This document shows, in pieces, positions 7,520-18,250 of a stretch of 64,000 nucleotides of DNA (the stretch's first letter is position 1; each line of letters opens with the position of its first letter). Below the pieces are notes generated by a model, which was given only the letters and a program-made list of their open reading frames with translations, was not told the origin of the DNA and did no database searches. The translations under genes and the position numbers were made by a program. This DNA comes from Motilibacter deserti (GTDB lineage: Bacteria > Actinomycetota > Actinomycetes > Motilibacterales > Motilibacteraceae), in the NCBI RefSeq assembly GCF_011250635.1, contig NZ_JAANNP010000002.1, positions 132,478-196,477 of the forward strand, in the 5' to 3' direction.

Positions 7520-9045
7520 GGGCCGGACGGCGCGGGGGGCAGAGGGCGGTCGTCGGGGCCAGTGCCGGGCGCGCTTCCGCCGGTGCCCTGGTCCGGGCCC
7601 TCGGCCGTGCCTCCGCCGGCGCCCTGGTCCCGGCCCCCGGTCGGGCCCTCCTCCTCGGCGGCCGCTCCGGGAACCGGTCCCGGCTCGTCCGCGAGCAGGC
7701 CGGACAGGTCGAACGCCGCGTCGTCGGAAGCCGCGGCGAAGGCGGCGGGGGAGTCGAGGTCGTCGGAGCCGGGCAGCAGGTCCGGGTGCCCCCAGACCGC
7801 GTCCCTGCCCTCGATGCCGCGCACGTCAGCGACCGCCTTCCAGAGGGCAGCGGCCTCGCGCAGCCGGCGTGGGCGCAGCTCCAGGCCCACCAGGCTGGCG
7901 AAGGTCTGCTCGGCCGGGCCGCCGGTGGCCCGGCGGCGGCGCACGGCCTCCCGCAGCGCCGCGGCGTGCTTGAGGGCCGGCTCGGCGGCCGCGGCGACCA
8001 CCTCGTCGACCCACCCCTCGACCAGGGCGAGCAGGGTCTCGAGCCGGGCGAGCGCCGCAGCCTGCGCAGGGGAGGGCTCGACGTCGAAGAGCCCGGAGCC
8101 CAGCGCCTCCTGCAGGGCGGACGGGTCGGAGGGGTCGAGCTGGGCCACCGCCTCCTCGATACGGCCGGTGTCGATCGTGATGCCGGAGGCGTAGGCCTCG
8201 ACCTCGCCGAAGAGCCGGGCGCGCAGCCACGGGACGTGGGCGAACAGCCGCTGGTGGGCGGCCTCGCGCAGCGCGAGGTAGAGGCGTACCTCCTCCTCCG
8301 GGACCTCGAGGCCCTCGGCGAACGCGGCGACACCGGCCGGCAGCAGCGCGGCGCGGCCGTCGAGGAGGGGCACGCCGACGTCCGTCGAGCCCACGACCTC
8401 CCCGGCGAGCGCGGCCAGGCCCTGGCCCACCTGGGCGCCGAACATCGACGCCCCCATCGCGCGGACCATGCCGGAGAGCGGCCCGGTCAGCTGGGCGCCG
8501 AGTGCCTCGGGGCTCATGCCGCCGGCGCCGGCCAGGTCGCCGAAGCCGCGCTGGGCCTGCTCGGCGAGGGTCTCGCCCATGGCCGCGACCACCCGAGCGG
8601 CGACCGGCTCGACGAGGCCCTTCCAGCTGGGCAGGGTGTGCTCCACCCACTCGGCCCGGCTCCACGCCTGCGCGCGGGCGCCGGCGGCGGGCAAGGTGGT
8701 CGCCGGGTCGAGCCACAGGTCGGCCAGGCGCAGCGCCTGCTCCACCTGCTCGCGCTCCGCACCGCCCACCGACCTGTCCTTGCCGGCGATCCCTGCTCGG
8801 GCCACGTCCCGGGCGAGGTCCCAGTTGACGGGGCCGCCCGTCCACGACAGCAGCTGGCCGAGGCGCTGCAGTGCCGCCCCCATCGAGGCCGGGTCGCCCA
8901 TGGCGCCGAGCAGCCCGAAGGGGTCCGAGGGGTCCGGGGAGCGCGGCGCGGGGTCGTTGCCGCCCTCGCCCCCGCCTCCCTGGCCGCCGCCGCCTGGCCC
9001 GCCGGAGCGTCCGGGCGGGCCGAAGCCGAACGGGACGCCGCTCAT
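7516..9045 (-). CDS. Zinc-dependent metalloprotease family protein (DUF2342/TIGR03624 type)
   Basis: 509 aa. N-terminal ~30 residues are a Gly-rich linker, then a mostly alpha-helical conserved body: PVNWDLARDVAR, LWLDPATTLP, RAEWVEHTLPSWKGLVEPVA, and the putative metal-binding LREAAHQRLFAHVPWL (~285), an ExxH-containing variant of the zincin motif. LVEGWVDEVV (~365) and FASLVGLELRPRRLREAAALW (~410) are further family landmarks. The C-terminal ~80 residues are Gly/Glu-rich and variable. Members are conserved in actinobacteria, but proteolytic activity is inferred from the family name. It heads a two-gene unit with the Nudix gene and is divergent from the epimerase gene (128-base gap). Confidence 0.85.
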   Translation of the reverse strand: MSGVPFGFGPPGRSGGPGGGGQGGGGEGGNDPAPRSPDPSDPFGLLGAMGDPASMGAALQRLGQLLSWTGGPVNWDLARDVARAGIAGKDRSVGGAEREQVEQALRLADLWLDPATTLPAAGARAQAWSRAEWVEHTLPSWKGLVEPVAARVVAAMGETLAEQAQRGFGDLAGAGGMSPEALGAQLTGPLSGMVRAMGASMFGAQVGQGLAALAGEVVGSTDVGVPLLDGRAALLPAGVAAFAEGLEVPEEEVRLYLALREAAHQRLFAHVPWLRARLFGEVEAYASGITIDTGRIEEAVAQLDPSDPSALQEALGSGLFDVEPSPAQAAALARLETLLALVEGWVDEVVAAAAEPALKHAAALREAVRRRRATGGPAEQTFASLVGLELRPRRLREAAALWKAVADVRGIEGRDAVWGHPDLLPGSDDLDSPAAFAAASDDAAFDLSGLLADEPGPVPGAAAEEEGPTGGRDQGAGGGTAEGPDQGTGGSAPGTGPDDRPLPPAPSGP

Positions 9046-9173
9046 CGCGCGCCCGGGGCGACGACGTCGGGCCGGTCGCTTGGCAGGATGTGGGCGATGA
9101 ACGCCGCGGCCTTGCTCATGGGTCCCACCGTATCCGCGGGGCCGGACGAGGCGCGCCCTCGCGAAGGGCTGAC

Positions 9174-10277
9174 GTGAGCGCCGCGAGCGGGGTTCGCCCA
9201 GGGCGCAGCGGGCGCGGGCCGACCGTGGCGGTCACCGGCGCCGCGGCCGGGGTCGGACGGCAGGTCGCGGGGCTGCTCGTCGCCCACCCCGACGTCGCGC
9301 AGGTGGTGGCGCTCGACGACCGGACCGGCGACCAGCCGGGGCTTCACGGGGCCACCAGCCGCCTCGTGGACGTGCGCAGCCCATCGCTCGTCGACGCGCT
9401 CGCCGGGGTTGACGTGCTCGTCGCGCTGCAGCCCGAGCCCGCCGTCGCCGGGGACGACGAGGCCGGGCTCGACGGCCCGCACGCGCCGCACGACTACGCC
9501 CGGGCGGCCGCCGCGGTCCTCACCGCCGCCGCGGCGTCGGGCGTACGCCGCGTGGTGCTCGTGACGTCCGCGATGGTCTACGGCGCGCTCCCCGACAACC
9601 CGGTGCCGCTGGACGAGGACGCGCCGCTGCGTGCCCTGCCCGACTCGGCGGTGGTCGGCGACCTGCTCGAGGTGGAGGCGCTCGCGGACCGCTCGCGCGC
9701 GGCCCGCCCGTCGCTCGAGGTCACGGTCGTGCGCCCCGCCCCGCTGGTCGGGCCGGGCGTGGAGAGCGCGCTGACCCGGCACTTCGAGGCGCCACGGCTG
9801 CTGGTCGTACGCGGCACCCGGCCGCGCTGGCAGTTCTGCCACGTCGACGACCTCGCCTCCGCCCTCGTGCTCGCCGCCCTCGGCCGCGTCGAGGGCGCGG
9901 TGACGGTGGGGTGCGAGGGCTGGCTGGAGCAGGAGCGGGTGGAGCAGCTGTCCGGGCTCCGCCGCATCGAGCTCCCCGCGACCCTGGCGTTCGGCACGGC
10001 CGAGCGGCTGCACCGCTTCGGCGTGGTGCACGAGTCGGCGGCCGACCTGGCCTACGTCGTGCACCCCTGGGTCGTTCCGTCGACCCGGCTGCTGGCGGCC
10101 GGGTGGCGGCCGGCGTACGACAACGAGACCGCCCTGGGGCAACTGCTCGAGCAGGCTTCGACCACGGCCGGGCGGCGCGCGGGCCGCCGCGACGCGACGC
10201 TCGGCGCCGCGGGCGCCGCCGTCGCGGTGGTCGGCACCGCCGCGCTCGTCCGCCGGGCCCGCCGGAGGAGGCGCTGA
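9174..10277 (+). CDS. NAD-dependent epimerase/dehydratase family protein (extended SDR)
   Basis: 367 aa. Start is GTG 9174, with AAGGG upstream. A Rossmann motif (VAVTGAAAGVGRQVAGLL, ~17-34) binds NAD(P); VRRVVLVTSAMVYGAL (~125) holds the SDR Ser/Tyr region, with Tyr of MVYGA, though the lysine of the usual YxxxK is not evident. PAPLVGPG and FCHVDDLASALVLA follow the extended-SDR pattern. The C-terminus carries a hydrophobic stretch (LGAAGAAVAVVGTAALV) and a terminal Arg cluster, suggesting a membrane anchor. Substrate unknown. Its stop overlaps the moaE start as ATGA. Confidence 0.83.
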   Translation: MSAASGVRPGRSGRGPTVAVTGAAAGVGRQVAGLLVAHPDVAQVVALDDRTGDQPGLHGATSRLVDVRSPSLVDALAGVDVLVALQPEPAVAGDDEAGLDGPHAPHDYARAAAAVLTAAAASGVRRVVLVTSAMVYGALPDNPVPLDEDAPLRALPDSAVVGDLLEVEALADRSRAARPSLEVTVVRPAPLVGPGVESALTRHFEAPRLLVVRGTRPRWQFCHVDDLASALVLAALGRVEGAVTVGCEGWLEQERVEQLSGLRRIELPATLAFGTAERLHRFGVVHESAADLAYVVHPWVVPSTRLLAAGWRPAYDNETALGQLLEQASTTAGRRAGRRDATLGAAGAAVAVVGTAALVRRARRRRR

Positions 10278-10729
10278 TGACGACGCCCGAGCAGCGACAG
10301 GAGCCGAGCGGGGAGGTACGCCTCGTCGCCGTGCGCGACACGCCGCTCTCGGTGGACGAGGTGATGGACGCGGTGCGGCACGACGGCGCGGGCGGCATCG
10401 TCACGTTCGTCGGGGCCGTCCGCGACTCCGACGGCGGCCGCGCGGTGACGGGGCTCGGCTACTCCGCGCATCCGAGCGCCGCGCAGGCGCTGCAGGAGGT
10501 GGCGGCCGAGGCCGCGGCGGTGCCCGGCGTGCGCGCGGTGGCCGTAGTGCACCGGGAGGGCGACCTGGCGCTGGGCGACCTTGCCGTCGTGGCCGCCGTC
10601 GCAGCAGCCCACCGGCAGCAGGCCTTCGCCGCGTGCGCGCGGCTGATCGACGAGCTCAAGGCGCGCGCCCCGATCTGGAAGCACCAGCTCTTCGCCGACG
10701 GCGGGGAGGAGTGGGTGGGCTCGCCCTGA
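10277..10729 (+). CDS. moaE: Molybdopterin synthase catalytic subunit MoaE
   Basis: 150 aa. MoaE transfers sulfur from the MoaD thiocarboxylate to precursor Z to make molybdopterin. Motifs: GGIVTFVGAVRDSDGGRAVTGLGYSAH (~36-62), VVHREGDLALGDLAVVAAVAAAHR (~93-116) and the catalytic-lysine region ELKARAPIWKHQLFADGGEEWVG (~126-148). It starts inside the stop codon of the epimerase gene. No moaD, moaA or moaC lies in the window, so the pathway is completed elsewhere. Confidence 0.95.
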   Translation: MTTPEQRQEPSGEVRLVAVRDTPLSVDEVMDAVRHDGAGGIVTFVGAVRDSDGGRAVTGLGYSAHPSAAQALQEVAAEAAAVPGVRAVAVVHREGDLALGDLAVVAAVAAAHRQQAFAACARLIDELKARAPIWKHQLFADGGEEWVGSP

Positions 10730-10854
10730 GCCCGGACGGGCCTTTCGCGCTGGAACGGCCTCGTCGGCTGCCGTCGTTACCCTGGACGGACACGGGGCAG
10801 CGGACCGTCGCCGTCCCGAAGCGCACGGCCCGAACGCTCAGGAGAGTTGCGAAC

Positions 10855-11073
10855 GTGGACCAGCTCGCCTGGCTGGCGATCCCGGTGGTCGCGGTGGTGC
10901 TCGCGATCGCGTGGGTCGCGTGGGCGGGCCGCACACGACCGCCGGCCGACACGCACGAGACGGTCGAGGGCTACCGCCGCTTCACGGCGGCGCTGGACTC
11001 CGCCGCGCGCAGCGGGCGCGTGGAGGAGCCCGCGAGCACGGACGACGACCCCGATCCGGGCGCGCGCCGATGA
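10855..11073 (+). CDS. Small membrane protein, conserved between MoaE and YlbL genes
   Basis: 72 aa, GTG start with AGGAGA upstream. One N-terminal transmembrane helix (LAWLAIPVVAVVLAIAWVAW) is followed by a short cytoplasmic or external region, RPPADTHETVEGYRRFTAAL, and an acidic end (STDDDPDPGARR). Its stop overlaps the ATG of the YlbL-like protease gene (ATGA), indicating coupled expression. The HETVEGYRRF helix looks conserved rather than random. Function unknown; linkage suggests an accessory to the neighbouring membrane protease. Confidence 0.8.
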   Translation: MDQLAWLAIPVVAVVLAIAWVAWAGRTRPPADTHETVEGYRRFTAALDSAARSGRVEEPASTDDDPDPGARR

Positions 11074-12275
11074 CGCCGGAGCACCAGCCGCACGAGCCCG
11101 GGGCAGCATCCCCGGCCGGAGGCGGCGCCGCCCCGACGGGCGCGTACGCCGCGCCCGTGCCTGCGGCGGCTCCCGACGATGGCGCCGCGCAGCCGCCGGC
11201 CTCCGACCGGCAGGGCCTGCTCGGCATGGGCCGGCGCGCCTCCACCCTCACCTTCGCGGCGGCCGTCGTGGTGCTGCTGACCGCCATCGCGGCGCTGCTG
11301 CCCGTCCCCTACGTGGTCCTGATGCCCGGGCCGACGAGCAACACGCTGGGCTCGGTCGAGGGGCAGGGCGAGGTCATCAGCGTCTCCGGGCGCAAGACCT
11401 ATCCCACGTCCGGTCATCTGCAGCTGCTCACGGTCTCCGTACGCGGTGGCCCCGGCGCGCGGATGGACCTGTTCGACGCGGTGCGCGGGTGGCTGGACTC
11501 CGCCGACGCCGTGGTGCCGCGCGAGAGCGTCTACCCGGAGGGCCAGACGCGCGAGCAGGCCCGCCAGCTCAACGCCGAGGAGATGGCGGCCTCGCAGAGC
11601 AACGCGACGACGGCCGCGCTGCACTACCTCGAGATCCCGATGGACGTCGTCGTGCAGGCCGTGCTCAAGGACGCCCCGGCCGAGGGGGTCGTACGCGCCG
11701 GCGACGTGATCGTCGCGGTGGACGGCGAGGCGGTGGCCGACCCGGAGGCCGTGCGCGCGGCGATCTCCGCGCACGAGCCCGGCGACACGGTCGTCGTGAC
11801 CGTCGAGCGCGGCGGCGAGCGGCTGCGGCTGACGCTGAAGACCGTCGACGGGGGAGGCGGCCGGGCGATGATCGGCGTCACCCCCTCGGCGCGGGTCCGT
11901 GCCCCGTTGAAGGTCGACATCAAGCTCGAGGACGTGGGCGGGCCGAGCGCCGGCATGATGTTCGCCCTCGGGCTGATCGACAAGCTGACGCCGGGGGAGC
12001 TCACCGGCGGCGCCTTCGTCGCCGGCACCGGCACGATCAGCGAGCAGGGGGAGGTCGGCCCGATCGGCGGCATCCAGCAGAAGCTGGTGGGCGCGAGGCG
12101 CGCCGGCGCCACGGTCTTCCTCGCACCGGCCGCCAACTGCGCCGACACCCGCGGAGCGGTGCCCGACGGGCTCCGCGTGGTCAAGGTCGCCTCTCTGGAG
12201 GAGGCCGTGACCGCGCTGGACACGCTGCGCGAGGGGGACGCGGCGAAGGTCGCGGCCCTGCCCTCCTGCGCCTGA
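11070..12275 (+). CDS. YlbL-type PDZ/Lon (S16) membrane serine protease
   Basis: 401 aa. A disordered Pro/Ala-rich N-terminus (~1-50) is followed by one transmembrane helix (STLTFAAAVVVLLTAIAALLPVP, ~57-80), the extracytoplasmic YVVLMPGPTSNTLG segment, a PDZ domain (~195-270: DAPAEGVVRAGDVIVAVDGEAV) and a C-terminal Lon-like protease domain. The catalytic Ser/Lys dyad is visible: VGGPSAGMMFALG and PIGGIQQKLVGARRAGA. In Bacillus the homologue YlbL degrades a cell-division inhibitor after DNA damage; that role here is inference. It is last in a four-gene, overlapping unit with the epimerase, MoaE and small membrane genes. Confidence 0.92.
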   Translation: MTPEHQPHEPGAASPAGGGAAPTGAYAAPVPAAAPDDGAAQPPASDRQGLLGMGRRASTLTFAAAVVVLLTAIAALLPVPYVVLMPGPTSNTLGSVEGQGEVISVSGRKTYPTSGHLQLLTVSVRGGPGARMDLFDAVRGWLDSADAVVPRESVYPEGQTREQARQLNAEEMAASQSNATTAALHYLEIPMDVVVQAVLKDAPAEGVVRAGDVIVAVDGEAVADPEAVRAAISAHEPGDTVVVTVERGGERLRLTLKTVDGGGGRAMIGVTPSARVRAPLKVDIKLEDVGGPSAGMMFALGLIDKLTPGELTGGAFVAGTGTISEQGEVGPIGGIQQKLVGARRAGATVFLAPAANCADTRGAVPDGLRVVKVASLEEAVTALDTLREGDAAKVAALPSCA

Positions 12276-12352
12276 CCTCGCCGTTCGCCGCGCCCGTCGC
12301 TCGCCCGCGCTGCCCTCGCTGACGCTGCCTGCGAAGCCCGGCGGCCAGGGCG

Positions 12353-12898
12353 TCAGTCGGCGAGCGTGGCCGCCAGCGCGTCGGCCAGCCCTGGGAGCAG
12401 GTCCGGGCCGCGCAGCACGGCGAGGTCGTCGTCATGGGACCGCATGCGCAGGGCGCACGAGCGCTCGCCGCCGCGCAGGACGCCGACGGCGACGCGTACC
12501 TCCTGCCGTTGCGGGTGGGCCGCGAGCCACTCGAGCGCCTCCTGCTCGTCGGCGGGCATGCCCTCCTCGGCCTCCGGCGGCAGCACGAGCCGCTCGACCA
12601 CCAGCGCGGTGCCCAGCACGTCGTCCGGCCAGGCGATGCCGCCGAGCAGCTCCTCGATCGTGGCGTGGCGGGGCAGCTCGTCCTGCTCGACCGGGGTGAG
12701 CGACCCGGGCTCGGGCTCCTCGCCGAGCGCCGCGGCCAGCGCCGGCTCGCGGGCGAGCAGCTCCGCGGTAGGGACGAGGGCGTACAGCCGGGGCGGCCGG
12801 TCCCACCCGGCGGCGGCGGCGTGCCGCTCCACCTCGGCCACGACCGCCTCGAGCGGTGACGGGGGCGGGGGGAGGGAAGGGGCGGGGCTCTCGGTCAT
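12353..12898 (-). CDS. PPA1309 family protein
   Basis: 181 aa, ATG start. A Pro-rich N-terminus precedes the conserved part: AVVAEVERHAAAAGWDRPPRLYALVPTAELL (~18-48), then an acidic loop, ATIEELLGGIAWPDDVLGTALVVERLVLPPEAE (~80-112), and LRGGERSCALRMRSHDDDLAVLRGPDLLPGLADAL near the end. This matches a conserved actinobacterial family without known function. It is soluble, with no signal or membrane segment. It converges with the YlbL gene and is divergent from UPF0182, a commonly seen arrangement. Confidence 0.87.
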   Translation of the reverse strand: MTESPAPSLPPPPSPLEAVVAEVERHAAAAGWDRPPRLYALVPTAELLAREPALAAALGEEPEPGSLTPVEQDELPRHATIEELLGGIAWPDDVLGTALVVERLVLPPEAEEGMPADEQEALEWLAAHPQRQEVRVAVGVLRGGERSCALRMRSHDDDLAVLRGPDLLPGLADALAATLAD

Positions 12899-13048
12899 CC
12901 CGCCATCGTGGCACCGCGGGGCCCTGCACCCGGGGTGGCCGCGCTGGCGCGGGAACTCGGGCGTCCCTGGCGTAAGTTGAGCCGGAACGGGCGCCGTGCC
13001 GCCAGACGCCCGGCGTGACCCCGACCCCGCAACCTAGGTGCTGTCTTC

Positions 13049-16000
13049 GTGAGCTTCTCGATGCCGCGTGACCCGGGGCGTGCGCCCCGACTTCCCCTGT
13101 CGCGACGCCGGGGGCGGGTGCTGCTGCCAACGCTGGCCATCCTCGTCGCGCTGGCGCTCGCGTTCGCCGTGTTCACGGCGTACTACACGGAGCTGCTGTG
13201 GTTCCGCTCCGTCGACGCCTCGGGCGTCTTCAACCGTCGGCTGGGCACGAGCATCGCGCTCTTCCTCGTCTTCGGCCTGCTCACCGCGGGGGCCGTGCTG
13301 CTCAACGCGGTGCTGGCGCACCGCTCGCGCCCGCCCTACATCGCGACGTCGCAGGAGCAGCAGAGCCTCGACCGCTACCGGATGGGCATCGAGCCCTTCC
13401 GCAAGATCCTCGTGATCGGGCTGGCGGTCCTGCTCGGCCTGCTCGCGGGCGGCTCGGCGGCGGGCGAGTGGAAGACGTTCATGCTCTGGCGCTACGGCGG
13501 GTCCTTCGGCACGCAGGACCCGCAGTTCGGCATGGACGTGTCGTTCTTCACCTTCGACCTGCCGTGGTACCGGTTCCTCGTCGGGTTCGGCTTCGCCGTG
13601 ACGGTCCTCAGCCTGCTCGTCACCGTCGCCGTGCTCTACCTCTACGGCGCGATCCGGCTGCAGGGGGTCGGGGACCGCACGACGACCGGTGCGCGGATCC
13701 ACCTCAGCGTGCTGCTCGGCGTGTTCGTGCTGCTGAAGGCGGTGGCGTACTTCCTCGACCGCTACTCGCTCGAGACCCGCGACGCGCGGGTCGGCCGCGC
13801 GGACCTCACCGGCATGACCTACACGGACATCAACGCGCTGCTGCCGGCGAAGACGATCCTCGCCTGGGTCGCGGTGATCTGCGCCGTCCTCTGCTTCGCC
13901 AACATCGCCCGCCGCACCTGGGTGCTCCCCGGCCTCGGGGTCGGCACGCTGGTCATCGCCGCGGTCCTCATCGGCGGCCTCGTGCCCGCGCTGTTCCAGC
14001 AGTTCCGGGTCAAGCCGAGCGAGGCGGACCGCGAGGCGGCGCAGATCAAGCGCAACATCGCCTCGACGCGCGAGGCCTACCAGATCGGGGACGTCGACCG
14101 GCGGTCCTTCAACGCGCAAGCGGGGGCGGCGGTCCCAGAGAGCTCCCCGACGGTCGACAACATCCGGCTCATCGACCCGCTCGTCGTGTCCGACACGTTC
14201 ACCGCCCGCGAGCAGGACAAGGCGTGGTACGAGTTCGCCAGCCCGCTCGACGTCGACCGCTACGACATCGACGGCGAGCAGGTCGAGACGGTCGTGGCGG
14301 TCCGCGAGATCGACACGTCCAAGCTCGACGCCGGGCAGCGCAACTGGACCAACGAGCGCACCGTCTACACCCACGGCTACGGCTTCGTGGCCGCGCCGAG
14401 CGACACCCCGACCTCCAACGGCGAGCCGAGCTTCCTGCGCTCGGGCACGCTGGAGGACTACGAGCCGCGGGTCTACTTCGGGGAGAAGTCGCCGACGTAC
14501 TCCGTGGTCGGGGCGCCCGAGGGAAGCGCGCCGTACGAGGTGGACAACCCCGAGGACGACCGGTCGCGCAACACCTACACCGGGGACGGCGGCGTCAGCA
14601 TCGGCTCGTTCCTGAACCGCACGATGTACGCGCTGAAGTACCGCGACACCAACCTGCTGCTGTCCAACCGCGTCAACGCCCAGTCGCGGATCCTGTACGA
14701 CCGCGAGCCGCGCGAGCGGGTCGAGAAGGTCGCGCCGTGGCTGACGGTGGACGGCAACCCCTACCCGGCGATCGTCGACGGCAAGATCCTCTGGATCCTC
14801 GACGGCTACACGACGTCGAACTCCTACCCGTACTCGACGCGCACCGAGCTCGGCAGCGCCACGGCCGACGTGCTCAACGCGACCGACGCGACCGTGGTGG
14901 CGCGGCAGAGCGACCAGCGCGTCAACTACATCCGCAACTCGGTCAAGGCGACGGTCGACGCCTACACCGGCGAGGTCAAGCTCTACGCCTGGGACGAGCA
15001 GGACCCCGTCCTCAAGGCCTGGCGCAGCGCCTTCCCCGGCACGGTCGAGGACCGGTCCGCCATCGATGGCGTCGAGGGGCTGCTCGACCACATCCGCTAC
15101 CCCGAGGACCTGTTCAAGGTGCAGCGCGAGCTCTACTCGCGCTACCACGTGGACGACCCGCGGACGTTCTTCAGCAGCACGGACTTCTGGCGCATCCCGC
15201 AAGACCCGACGCGCAACGTCGACGACGAGGTGCAGCCGCCCTACTACCTGACCCTGCAGACCGGCGACATGCCGAGCGAGGCGTTCTCGCTGACGACGAC
15301 CTTCGTCCCGATCGGCCGGCGCGACAACCTCACGGCCTTCATGACGGTCAACAGCGACCCGAACTCCGACGAGTTCGGCAAGATCCGCGTCCTCGCGGTG
15401 CCGTCGACGTCGGGGCAGATCAACGGCCCGCAGCTGGCGCAGAACGCGCTGACCTCGAACCAGCAGATCGCCGAGCGCATCACGCTGCTGCAGGGCCGTG
15501 GCGGGTCCTCGAGGGTCGAGTACGGCAACCTGCTCACGCTGCCCGTCGGCTCCGGGGACTCCGCCGGCTTCGTCTACGTGGAGCCGGTGTACGTCCGGGC
15601 GAGCACCGGGACGACCTACCCGCTGCTGCAGATCGTCCTGGCCTCGGACGGCACCCGCAACGTCTACGCGAGCACGCTCGACGACGCGCTGGCCGAGCTG
15701 GAGCGGCTGCGGCGGGGGAGCGGGGCGGCCAGCCCGCCCACGACCACGCCGCCGGAGGACGGGGCCGCCCCGGACCCGGGCGCGTCCCCGTCGCCGCCGA
15801 CGACCGGTGGGACCGGGGGCACGACCCTCGAGGAGGCGCTGGTCGACGCGCAGGAGGCCTACCAGGACGGTCAGCAGGCGCTGCAGCGCGGCGACTTCAC
15901 GGCGTACGGCGAGGCGCAGCAGCGCCTGAAGGACGCGCTCGACCGGGCGACTGCGGCCTCGAACGGCGGCGGGTCGGCTGCCCCGTCGGCCTCGCCCTCT

Positions 16001-16069
16001 GCAGGGGCGTCGGCTGAAGCGTCGGCGGAGGCGCCGCCGAGCCCGGCGAGCACGGCGGAGTCGCGCTAG
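13049..16069 (+). CDS. UPF0182 family large membrane protein
   Basis: 1006 aa. The N-terminal third holds about seven transmembrane helices (RRGRVLLPTLAILVALALAFAV, LFLVFGLLTAGAVLLNAVL, ILVIGLAVLLGLLAGG, FGFAVTVLSLLVTVAVLYLYG, LLGVFVLLKAVAYF, VAVICAVLCFANI, LGVGTLVIAAVLIGGLVPAL). A large extracytoplasmic domain follows (~330-880), with family motifs such as NIRLIDP and LTVDGNPYPAIVDGKILWILDGYTTSNSYPYS. The last ~120 residues are a low-complexity Pro/Thr/Ser/Ala region around a short coiled segment (EEALVDAQEAYQDGQQALQRGD). Function is unknown across the family. Start is the GTG at 13049; no convincing ribosome-binding site was found before it, so an ATG at 13061 remains possible. Confidence 0.9.
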   Translation: MSFSMPRDPGRAPRLPLSRRRGRVLLPTLAILVALALAFAVFTAYYTELLWFRSVDASGVFNRRLGTSIALFLVFGLLTAGAVLLNAVLAHRSRPPYIATSQEQQSLDRYRMGIEPFRKILVIGLAVLLGLLAGGSAAGEWKTFMLWRYGGSFGTQDPQFGMDVSFFTFDLPWYRFLVGFGFAVTVLSLLVTVAVLYLYGAIRLQGVGDRTTTGARIHLSVLLGVFVLLKAVAYFLDRYSLETRDARVGRADLTGMTYTDINALLPAKTILAWVAVICAVLCFANIARRTWVLPGLGVGTLVIAAVLIGGLVPALFQQFRVKPSEADREAAQIKRNIASTREAYQIGDVDRRSFNAQAGAAVPESSPTVDNIRLIDPLVVSDTFTAREQDKAWYEFASPLDVDRYDIDGEQVETVVAVREIDTSKLDAGQRNWTNERTVYTHGYGFVAAPSDTPTSNGEPSFLRSGTLEDYEPRVYFGEKSPTYSVVGAPEGSAPYEVDNPEDDRSRNTYTGDGGVSIGSFLNRTMYALKYRDTNLLLSNRVNAQSRILYDREPRERVEKVAPWLTVDGNPYPAIVDGKILWILDGYTTSNSYPYSTRTELGSATADVLNATDATVVARQSDQRVNYIRNSVKATVDAYTGEVKLYAWDEQDPVLKAWRSAFPGTVEDRSAIDGVEGLLDHIRYPEDLFKVQRELYSRYHVDDPRTFFSSTDFWRIPQDPTRNVDDEVQPPYYLTLQTGDMPSEAFSLTTTFVPIGRRDNLTAFMTVNSDPNSDEFGKIRVLAVPSTSGQINGPQLAQNALTSNQQIAERITLLQGRGGSSRVEYGNLLTLPVGSGDSAGFVYVEPVYVRASTGTTYPLLQIVLASDGTRNVYASTLDDALAELERLRRGSGAASPPTTTPPEDGAAPDPGASPSPPTTGGTGGTTLEEALVDAQEAYQDGQQALQRGDFTAYGEAQQRLKDALDRATAASNGGGSAAPSASPSAGASAEASAEAPPSPASTAESR

Positions 16070-16079
16070 ACACCGGGAT

Positions 16080-16108
16080 TTGGCCTGCCGGCCACGGGCA
16101 CGTATGCT
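16080..16108 (+). promoter_or_regulatory. Promoter of the first initiator tRNA gene
   Basis: TTGGCC (16080-16085) and TATGCT (16103-16108) are separated by 17 bases, a good SigA/HrdB-type promoter. The first tRNA base lies 12 bases after the -10 box, as expected for a short 5' leader. The same TATGCT box precedes the second tRNA at 16418-16423, but no good -35 is seen there. Confidence 0.7.
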
Positions 16109-16119
16109 GGCAGAGCCGA

Positions 16120-16193
16120 CGCGGGGTGGAGCAGCTCGGTAGCTCGCTGGGCTCATAACCCAGAGGTCGCAGGTTCAAATCCTGCCCCCGCTA
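16120..16193 (+). tRNA. Initiator tRNA-fMet (CAT), copy 1
   Basis: 74 bases through the discriminator A; CCA is not encoded. The acceptor stem starts with an unpaired C1 (C1.T72), the anticodon loop is CTCATAA with anticodon CAT, and the anticodon stem has the three G:C pairs (GGG/CCC) that mark initiator tRNA. The T arm is GCAGG-TTCAAAT-CCTGC. An identical copy lies 241 bases downstream. Confidence 0.97.
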
Positions 16194-16199
16194 CAAGAT

Positions 16200-16231
16200 C
16201 CGCAGGCCCTGCCTTCTGGCAGGGCCTGCGG
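16200..16231 (+). terminator. Terminator after tRNA-fMet copy 1
   Basis: A perfect 14-bp stem (CCGCAGGCCCTGCC and its complement) closes a TTCT loop, starting 7 bases past the tRNA 3' end and followed by GCGTTTCC. It should separate the two tRNA transcription units. Confidence 0.85.
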
Positions 16232-16297
16232 CGTTTCCGGCCCTGGACGCGTGAGCTCTCGGCGTCAGGCCGGCGTGCTGTGGGCGCGAGGGCGTCC

Positions 16298-16316
16298 TGC
16301 GGATTGGTGATCCGCA
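16298..16316. repeat. Small hairpin between the two tRNA genes
   Basis: TGCGGAT (16298-16304) and ATCCGCA (16310-16316) form a 7-bp stem with a TGGTG loop. It has no U-rich tail and lies mid-spacer, so its role is unclear. The rest of this 241-base spacer holds no gene. Confidence 0.4.
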
Positions 16317-16434
16317 GATCGGCGATCGGCACTTCGGCTGCGGCTTTCGGTCGCTAGGGCTGTCGCGTACGGCGGGCGTCGGACCGATGTGGTGCGACCG
16401 CTCGCTCCCGCATTAGGTATGCTGTGAACACCGA

Positions 16435-16489
16435 CGCGGGGTGGAGCAGCTCGGTAGCTCGCTGGGCTCATAACCCAGAGGTCGCAGGT

Positions 16490-16508
<19 letters not shown>
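16435..16508 (+). tRNA. Initiator tRNA-fMet (CAT), copy 2
   Basis: Identical over all 74 bases to copy 1, including C1.T72 and the GGG/CCC anticodon stem. A TATGCT -10 box sits at 16418-16423. The last 19 bases overlap, on the opposite strand, the 3' end of the thiE/tenI reading frame, which stops at 16490. Confidence 0.97.

Positions 16509-18246
<1,738 letters not shown>

Positions 18247-18250
<4 letters not shown>

Noticed and set aside
13034-16156. A 1040-codon minus-strand frame opposite UPF0182
   Set aside because: Arg/Val-rich shadow that even starts inside the tRNA gene.
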